Below, piece after piece: positions 36,011 to 41,220 of a DNA stretch of 41,220 nt. Every line of letters starts with the position of its first letter. The first letter of the stretch is position 1. The notes below the pieces were generated by a model. It was not told the DNA's origin and searched no databases. It was given only the letters and a program-made list of their open reading frames with translations. A program made the position numbers and the translations under genes. Source of the stretch: Candidatus Parcubacteria bacterium (lineage in GTDB: Bacteria; Patescibacteriota; Minisyncoccia; Sungbacterales; SURF-37); the NCBI GenBank assembly GCA_003599755.1, contig QZJO01000007.1:1-41220 (forward strand), written 5' to 3'.

Positions 36011-36502
36011 ATGCATGACATTTCTGAAAACGTCCTCGCTGCCGTAAACGCCACCGGCGTTCCGTTTGAAATCATCGAAATCGATCCGGCTTTTTCGGAT
36101 ACCGCCGCATTCTGCGAGAAATACGGATTCACGCTCGAACAGTCGGCCAATACGATTCTCGTCGCCGCACAAAAATATCCCAAACGTTATGCGGCCTGCG
36201 TGGTGCAGGGGATGAAGAAGCTCGATGTGAACCATGCGGTGCGCGATCTTGTGGGCGGCGCAAAGCTCTCGTTCGCATCAGCCGAAGAAACAAAACAGCT
36301 GACCGGCATGATGATCGGCGGTGTGACCGCATTCGGCCTTCCACCCGATCTACCGCTCCTCATTGATGAACCGCTGCTTGCGCTCGATTGGATCATCCTC
36401 GGCGCGGGCACGCGCGCTGCGAAAATAAAAATAGCGCCTCGCGCCCTGGAAAAAATTCCGAACGCGACGGTTGCGGCCATCTCGACACCAAAAACGCCCT
36501 GA
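36011..36502 (+). CDS. YbaK/EbsC-like aminoacyl-tRNA deacylase
   Basis: ANTILVAAQ, GGAKLSFASAEETKQLTGMMIGGVTAFGLPPDLPLLID. Confidence 0.85.
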   Translation: MHDISENVLAAVNATGVPFEIIEIDPAFSDTAAFCEKYGFTLEQSANTILVAAQKYPKRYAACVVQGMKKLDVNHAVRDLVGGAKLSFASAEETKQLTGMMIGGVTAFGLPPDLPLLIDEPLLALDWIILGAGTRAAKIKIAPRALEKIPNATVAAISTPKTP

Positions 36503-36519
36503 GTCCAAGGCGTTTTTGG
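36488..36519 (+). terminator. Terminator after the YbaK-like gene
   Basis: CCAAAAACGCC-ctgagtccaa-GGCGTTTTTGG. Confidence 0.75.
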
Positions 36520-36540
36520 TCCCATGATATAAATTGTTCT

Positions 36541-36969
36541 CTAGAGGCCGAGCTCCACAGCAGCGGATCCTTGTGCCTGGGCGCTCGCCTCCGTGCCGGT
36601 ATCTATATGGACGAGTGACTGCAGCCGCGCTTCGATGTCCGCGGCAGCTTCAATATCTCCCGATGCCCGAAATTGGGCGGCATGCGCGGCGGCCCGATAC
36701 GCATGCGCTTCATAGCGCGCATACGCTTCGGCCGCAGCTTCGGTATTACCCTCGCCCTTGGCGCTCAGCTCTGAAATTTCCTGCAGGCGGCGCTCGGCAA
36801 ACGTGGTTTGGAGCCCGGCATCGGCCGAAGAAGACAGTGCCAGGGCGGCCTGTACCCGTTCATTCACTCCGGTCTTTATCCGGTACAGCGGATTTCCCGG
36901 CAGCGTCCATTCGGAGGCAATGCTGGCGCTGACCAATACGGCTGCGGAAAGAATAACGGCTATGGGCAT
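36541..36969 (-). CDS. Secreted DUF5667-like protein (142 aa)
   Basis: Signal-like N-terminus; SEWTLPGNPLYRIKTGVNERVQAAL parallels ALPGDLLYPVKVHINEEIRAA in the 18160-19569 protein. Confidence 0.6.
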   Translation of the reverse strand: MPIAVILSAAVLVSASIASEWTLPGNPLYRIKTGVNERVQAALALSSSADAGLQTTFAERRLQEISELSAKGEGNTEAAAEAYARYEAHAYRAAAHAAQFRASGDIEAAADIEARLQSLVHIDTGTEASAQAQGSAAVELGL

Positions 36970-37174
36970 AGGTTTTTTCAAGCAATTAACGGCGGAACAC
37001 GATGATACGACCGATGCAAATATTGACGCCGTCGAACGGCCGTTCTTACGCCCATGTCGGAAAATATCCGGAAAACCCGTGTATAACCCCTGAACGGCAT
37101 CTAAACCCCGCATTGCGAAAACGCATGAAAAATGATACTCTCCGCTGGTATTTGCCGATCTCCGAGCGCTCGCC

Positions 37175-37261
37175 GGAGGCGTGCCAGAGTGGTTGAATGG
37201 GCCGGTCTCGAAAACCGGTATATCCGCAAGGGTATCGGAGGTTCGAATCCTCCCGCCTCCG
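37175..37261 (+). tRNA. tRNA-Ser(CGA)
   Basis: GGAGGCG/CGCCTCC acceptor, CCGGT-CTCGAAA-ACCGG anticodon arm, long variable arm. Confidence 0.94.
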
Positions 37262-37756
37262 GTGAACGCTTGGTATCAGCTCATGCCCCAGTCCTTCCTT
37301 ACGCCAGAAATGCTCGCGCTCGCGACGGGCGCCATCGCAGGTATTGCGATTGCGGCGCTCGTCATTGCGTTTGTTCTCTGGCGCCGATGGCAGCGCGTGT
37401 TCAAAAATGGTGCTCCCTCGGGCGATGCGCTGGCCGAAGTGCTCAATCGCCTGCAACGCGCAGAGCAGAAGCTCGCCGCGGGCGAGCCGCGCTTGAACGA
37501 ACTGGAACGGATCGGCCGCGTTGCCGTGCAAAAAGTAGGCTTTCTCCGGTTCAATCCATTCGCGGACACCGGCGGAGACCAGAGTTTCGCCGCCGCGCTC
37601 TTGGACCGGGACGACAACGGATTCGTGATCTCGAGTTTATACGCGCGCACGGGAGTCCGCGTGTACGCCAAAGAAATCGCGAACGGCAGATCCAAACATC
37701 CGCTGTCGGACGAAGAAGAGACGGTGCTGCAGCGCGCCATGCGCCCGAATATATAA
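37262..37756 (+). CDS. DUF4446-like membrane protein
   Basis: VGFLRFNPFADTGGDQSFAAALLDRDDNGFVISSLYARTGVRVYAKEI; in-frame GTG at 37262 immediately after tRNA-Ser, alternative ATG at 37283. Confidence 0.8.
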   Translation: MNAWYQLMPQSFLTPEMLALATGAIAGIAIAALVIAFVLWRRWQRVFKNGAPSGDALAEVLNRLQRAEQKLAAGEPRLNELERIGRVAVQKVGFLRFNPFADTGGDQSFAAALLDRDDNGFVISSLYARTGVRVYAKEIANGRSKHPLSDEEETVLQRAMRPNI

Positions 37757-37758
37757 TC

Positions 37759-39297
37759 ATGCCCGCTACCACGGAACAGAAAACCGAACTCGCGCATCGT
37801 CCGCCCGTCGTCGTCGTCGTGGGCCATATTGACCATGGCAAGACGACCCTGCTGGACGCGATCCGTGAGACGAAAGTCGCAGAGCGCGAAGCCGGCGGTA
37901 TCACGCAGGCCATCGGCGCTTACCAGGCGGAGCATGGCGGAAGAAAAATTACGTTCATCGACACGCCGGGGCACGAAGCGTTTTCGGCCATGCGGGCGCG
38001 CGGCGCGCACGTCGCCGACGTTGCGGTGCTCGTCGTCGCGGCCGATGAGGGCGTGAAGCCGCAGACCGAAGAGGCAATTCGGATCATCCAGCAATTCGAG
38101 CTGCCGTTCGTCGTGGCTATGAACAAGATGGATAAGCCCGGCGCAGATCCGAACCGCGTCAAAGGCGAACTGGCCGAGCGAAGCATCCTCGTCGAGGGCT
38201 ACGGCGGGACCGTACCGGTCGCCGAGATTTCGGCCAAAGACCGCACCGGGCTCGATCATTTGTTGGAAACGATTTTGCTGCTCGCCGAACTCGAGGAGCC
38301 GACATGGCATCCGGACGCACCGGGCGCTGGCGTAGTCATTGAATCGCACCTGGACCCGAAGCGGGGCGCTGCCGCAACGCTCTTGATCGAAGACGGCGCC
38401 GTACGCCAAGGTGATTCAATCGTCATCGGCGACCAAGCGACGCCGATCCGCATTTTCGAAAATTATCGAGGCGAATCCGCTACTGAAGCGGCGGCGTCCG
38501 AGCCCGTACGCATCGTCGGCTTCAAGAGCGTGCCGAAACTGGGCGAGCCGTTCCGCGTGTATCGCGATCGGAAGGAAGCCGAGGCAGCCGCGGCTGCTGC
38601 CAAAGCCGGAGCCACTGTGCCGGCAGCGAGCGCGGGGCCGGCCCCTGCGACAAGCTCAGGACAGATCAGCGAGACGCCGAAAACCGTAGTCAATCTCATC
38701 ATCAAAGCTGACACGCTCGGCTCGAAAGAAGCGCTCGAAGCGATGCTTGAGAAAATCGGCTCGGCTGAGCTCGGCCACAAAATTCTGAAGAGCGAGGCGG
38801 GTGAGGTAAACGAATCAGACGTCAAACTCGCGCAAGCGAGCAAAAATGCGTTCATCGTTGCGTTCCGGGCGAAAATTCCCGCGGCCATCCGCGATCAAGC
38901 CGAACGCGGCGGCGTAACGATCGTTTCCAGTGATATCATCTATGAACTGCTCGACGCGGTGAAGCAGGCGATGATCGCACTGGCACCCGCCCAGCTGCGC
39001 CGCGTGGATCTCGGTACCGCGCGCGTCATCGCATTATTCAAAGAAGAGCGGGGCAGGCAGATCATCGGCGGCCGCGTGGAGGAGGGAAGCGTCCGGAAAT
39101 CCGCCGCGTTCGAAATCATCCGCAACCAGCGCGTCATCGGCCGCGGGAAAATCATGCAATTACAGTCGCAGCGGCGCGACGTAGACGAAGTCGCGGCCGG
39201 GAGCGAATTCGGTATCATGGCCGACGCGGATCTTTCCCTTGCCGCAGGCGACACGCTCAAAACGTATACCGAAGAACGCGTCACGCCGACGCTCTGA
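37759..39297 (+). CDS. infB: Translation initiation factor IF-2 (short form)
   Basis: [54 protein letters not shown]-terminal IF-2 domains; lacks long N-terminal region. Confidence 0.96.
   Translation: MPATTEQKTELAHRPPVVVVVGHIDHGKTTLLDAIRETKVAEREAGGITQAIGAYQAEHGGRKITFIDTPGHEAFSAMRARGAHVADVAVLVVAADEGVKPQTEEAIRIIQQFELPFVVAMNKMDKPGADPNRVKGELAERSILVEGYGGTVPVAEISAKDRTGLDHLLETILLLAELEEPTWHPDAPGAGVVIESHLDPKRGAAATLLIEDGAVRQGDSIVIGDQATPIRIFENYRGESATEAAASEPVRIVGFKSVPKLGEPFRVYRDRKEAEAAAAAAKAGATVPAASAGPAPATSSGQISETPKTVVNLIIKADTLGSKEALEAMLEKIGSAELGHKILKSEAGEVNESDVKLAQASKNAFIVAFRAKIPAAIRDQAERGGVTIVSSDIIYELLDAVKQAMIALAPAQLRRVDLGTARVIALFKEERGRQIIGGRVEEGSVRKSAAFEIIRNQRVIGRGKIMQLQSQRRDVDEVAAGSEFGIMADADLSLAAGDTLKTYTEERVTPTL
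38645..38664. repeat. Short dispersed-repeat-like sequence within infB linker
   Basis: CTGCGACAAGCTCAGGACAG, close to the recalled dispersed repeat CTTCGACAAGCTCAGGACAG. Confidence 0.55.
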
Positions 39298-39310
39298 TCA
39301 CCCAACGTCC

Positions 39311-39667
39311 GTGGCCAATCCGCGCCGCATCGAACAAGTCAATGTGCTTATCCGCGAAGTAATCGCGGGGGTTCTCGCGCGAGAAATCCCGTTTCCTGAC
39401 GCGACGCTCGTGACCGTCACGCGCGTTGCCGCTTCCGAAGATTTATACTACGCGACGGTATTCGTCTCCGTGCTCGGCGGCGATGAAGCGGCCGTGCTCG
39501 AGCGCCTCAAGGAAGCAACCGGCGACATACAGCACCGCTTGAACCGGACGCTTCGCATGCGACCCGTACCCCGCATCACGTTCGCGATCGACGAGGAAGA
39601 AAAGCGCCGCGAGCGCGTGGAAAAACTCCTGTCGGACGAGGCAAAAACGATTGAACCCGAGGAATGA
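39311..39667 (+). CDS. rbfA: Ribosome-binding factor A
   Basis: GTG start; RRIEQVNVLIREVIAGVLARE, YATVFVSVLG, IQHRLNRTLRMRPVPRITFAID. Confidence 0.9.
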   Translation: MANPRRIEQVNVLIREVIAGVLAREIPFPDATLVTVTRVAASEDLYYATVFVSVLGGDEAAVLERLKEATGDIQHRLNRTLRMRPVPRITFAIDEEEKRRERVEKLLSDEAKTIEPEE

Positions 39668-39688
39668 CCGTGGTATCCTGCAGCACGC

Positions 39689-39760
39689 GGCACCGTAGCC
39701 AAGTGGCAAGGCGAAGCTCTGCAAAAGCTTTATACGTGGGTTCGATTCCCACCGGTGCCT
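39689..39760 (+). tRNA. tRNA-Cys(GCA)
   Basis: GGCACCG/CGGTGCC acceptor, AAGCT-CTGCAAA-AGCTT anticodon arm, U73. Confidence 0.94.
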
Positions 39761-39832
39761 CTGCCTGGGTGGCGAAACCCAGCACTACATTAAGTGCTGT
39801 GCATGCTGGCAGATTTGCCCCGCACAGTTGGT

Positions 39833-39917
39833 GGGAGAGTGGTGGAATCAGGTATACACGGCAGACTTAAAATCTGCTCCCCGAAAGGGGTTGAGGGTTC
39901 GACTCCCTCCTCTCCCA
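39833..39917 (+). tRNA. tRNA-Leu(TAA)
   Basis: GGGAGAG/CTCTCCC acceptor, GCAGA-CTTAAAA-TCTGC anticodon arm, long variable arm, CCA encoded at 39918-39920. Confidence 0.94.
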
Positions 39918-39972
39918 CCACTTGTGCGGGGCGCAGGGGCTCCCCGCGCCATCCTCGGCATTGGTTAAATAT

Positions 39973-40045
39973 CCGCCCGTAGCTCAGTTGGTAGAGCAGT
40001 TGCCTCTTAAGCAAACGGTCGCAGGTTCGAATCCTGCCGGGCGGA
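39973..40045 (+). tRNA. tRNA-Lys(CTT)
   Basis: CCGCCCG/CGGGCGG acceptor, CTCTTAA anticodon loop, GCAGGTTCGAATCCTGC T-arm. Confidence 0.94.
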
Positions 40046-40050
40046 CCCAT

Positions 40051-40088
40051 ACCAAAACCGTCTCGATGGCCATCGAGACGGTTTTGGT
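40051..40088. terminator. Bidirectional terminator
   Basis: Perfect 38-nt palindrome ACCAAAACCGTCTCGATGGCCATCGAGACGGTTTTGGT. Confidence 0.85.
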
Positions 40089-41000
40089 TTATTCGCGCGA
40101 TCTTCCGTGGAACTTTTTATGGATTTCGCCGAGCGTCTTGTCAGTAAAGTGCGTGTAGATCTGCGTGGTCGTGATCTGCGCGTGGCCAAGCATCATCTGC
40201 ACGGAGCGCAGATCCGCGCCGCCCTGCAATAAATCGGTTGCGAAGGCGTGGCGCAGTCCGTGCGGCGTCACCTTTTTGACGATGCCGGCAGCAGTCGCAT
40301 AGTGGCGCACGATGCGTTCAATAGAGCGGGCCGTGAGGCGCAGATCGCTGTCACGCGTGGCCTTGATCGTTCGTATACGAATAAAGAGGGCCGGATCCGG
40401 ATCCTTCCGGGCGTCGAGCCATCGCGCGAGCGCGGCCTTGGCCGTATCGGAAAGGAATACCACGCGGATTTTGTCGCCCTTGCCGCGTACGGAAAACTCG
40501 CCCTTCTTCATATCCACGGTCTCGCGGTCGAGCGACACAAGTTCGGAAACGCGGAGGCCCGTGGAAAATAACAGTTCCAAAATCGCGCGATCGCGCAACG
40601 CCTCGAACGCAGCGCCTTTGGGCGCGGCAAGCAGGCGCGCCAATTCGTCGAATTCCAGGAATTGGATTTCACGCGCCGGCATTTTTCCGAGTTCCACTTT
40701 CTCGGGCGCGAGTGATTTAACGTCGCGCTTAGCCAAATACTTCAAGAAACTCCGCAGCGCGATAAGGTGGTACAGCTGCGTCTGCTTCTTCAGCGGCTTC
40801 TGGTCCTCGCCCTCGATCCGCGCCAACCGCAATCGGAACGTGCGCACCAATTCATCCGTAATGTCAGCTGGCTTTGCCGCGCCGCTCAATTGAAAGAACC
40901 GACGCAAGTAGCGGTCATAGTTCTCGACGGTTTTCACGGAGCGATTTTTCTCTACTTCCAGATACTCGAGAAATTGCCGCTCCAATTCGCTCAACAGCAT
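40089..41000 (-). CDS. XerC/XerD-like tyrosine recombinase
   Basis: FLEYLEVEKNRSVKTVENY, STGLRVSELVSL, TPHGLRHAFATDLLQGGADLRSVQMMLGHAQITTTQIYTH. Confidence 0.93.
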   Translation of the reverse strand: MLLSELERQFLEYLEVEKNRSVKTVENYDRYLRRFFQLSGAAKPADITDELVRTFRLRLARIEGEDQKPLKKQTQLYHLIALRSFLKYLAKRDVKSLAPEKVELGKMPAREIQFLEFDELARLLAAPKGAAFEALRDRAILELLFSTGLRVSELVSLDRETVDMKKGEFSVRGKGDKIRVVFLSDTAKAALARWLDARKDPDPALFIRIRTIKATRDSDLRLTARSIERIVRHYATAAGIVKKVTPHGLRHAFATDLLQGGADLRSVQMMLGHAQITTTQIYTHFTDKTLGEIHKKFHGRSRE

Positions 41001-41006
41001 GGCTTC

Positions 41007-41012
41007 AGTATA
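41007..41012 (-). promoter_or_regulatory. -10 TATACT, 6 nt upstream of the xer ATG
   Basis: Minus strand TATACT-GAAGCC-ATG. Confidence 0.5.
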
Positions 41013-41085
41013 CCCGGTAGCGCGACTCTGCTGAATCATACGAGTAGCTCTGGTAAACTGGCCGAATCTCCGATACTATGGTCTT

Positions 41086-41220
41086 ATGAACCGCCAAAAC
41101 CTTCCGCTCATTATCGCCATTGTCGTTCCGGTCGTCATGATCATCGCCGTCGCGGCAAGCATTATCGTGCCGCAGTGGATGGTACGACCAGAATACGATT
41201 TTCTCTATGCCACCAGTTAT
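41086..41220 (+). CDS. N-terminal fragment of a membrane protein, truncated by window end
   Basis: MNRQNLPLIIAIVVPVVMIIAVAASIIVPQW...; TACTAT 6 nt upstream of ATG. Confidence 0.55.
   Translation, partial: MNRQNLPLIIAIVVPVVMIIAVAASIIVPQWMVRPEYDFLYATSY

Noticed and set aside
37132-37758. N-terminal extension of the infB ORF upstream of 37759
   Set aside because: It runs through tRNA-Ser and the DUF4446 gene; IF-2 similarity starts shortly after MPATTEQK.

Overview
The window is about 41 kb of GC-rich, gene-dense DNA. It looks like a chromosome segment from a Patescibacteria/CPR-type bacterium; this is inferred from the short IF-2, the DUF5667 and DUF4446 type proteins, and tRNA genes that mostly lack encoded CCA. 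Recognisable genes include DsbA plus VKOR, an HtrA-like protease, UppS, a response regulator, Nth, Fpg, M1 and M24 peptidases, a PurM-like protein, CCA-adding enzyme, two sigma-70 family factors with linked partner proteins, HU, RNase Y, GpmI, Hsp20, PrsW, ValS, TsaD, Tag, a YbaK-like deacylase, IF-2, RbfA and a Xer recombinase. There are 12 tRNA genes. Best leads: (1) a complete-looking histidine-phosphatase (RHG) domain inserted inside valyl-tRNA synthetase at the CP1 zinc-knuckle position; (2) a recurrent leaderless architecture, with a -10 box 5-9 nt before the ATG, plus two genes whose GTG start lies 0-1 nt after a tRNA 3' end; (3) small ORFan operons with strong AGGAGG Shine-Dalgarno sequences that contrast with the SD-less core genes; (4) a divergent promoter pair sharing one -35 element; (5) a 120-bp MITE-like element with perfect 21-bp TIRs and a 4-bp CGAA duplication; (6) in-frame short repeats inside valS, tsaD and infB; (7) inverted and direct partial copies of a tRNA-Pro 3' end; (8) an approximately 290-nt RNase Y leader behind a near-consensus promoter. 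No CRISPR array, rRNA or transposase gene was seen.
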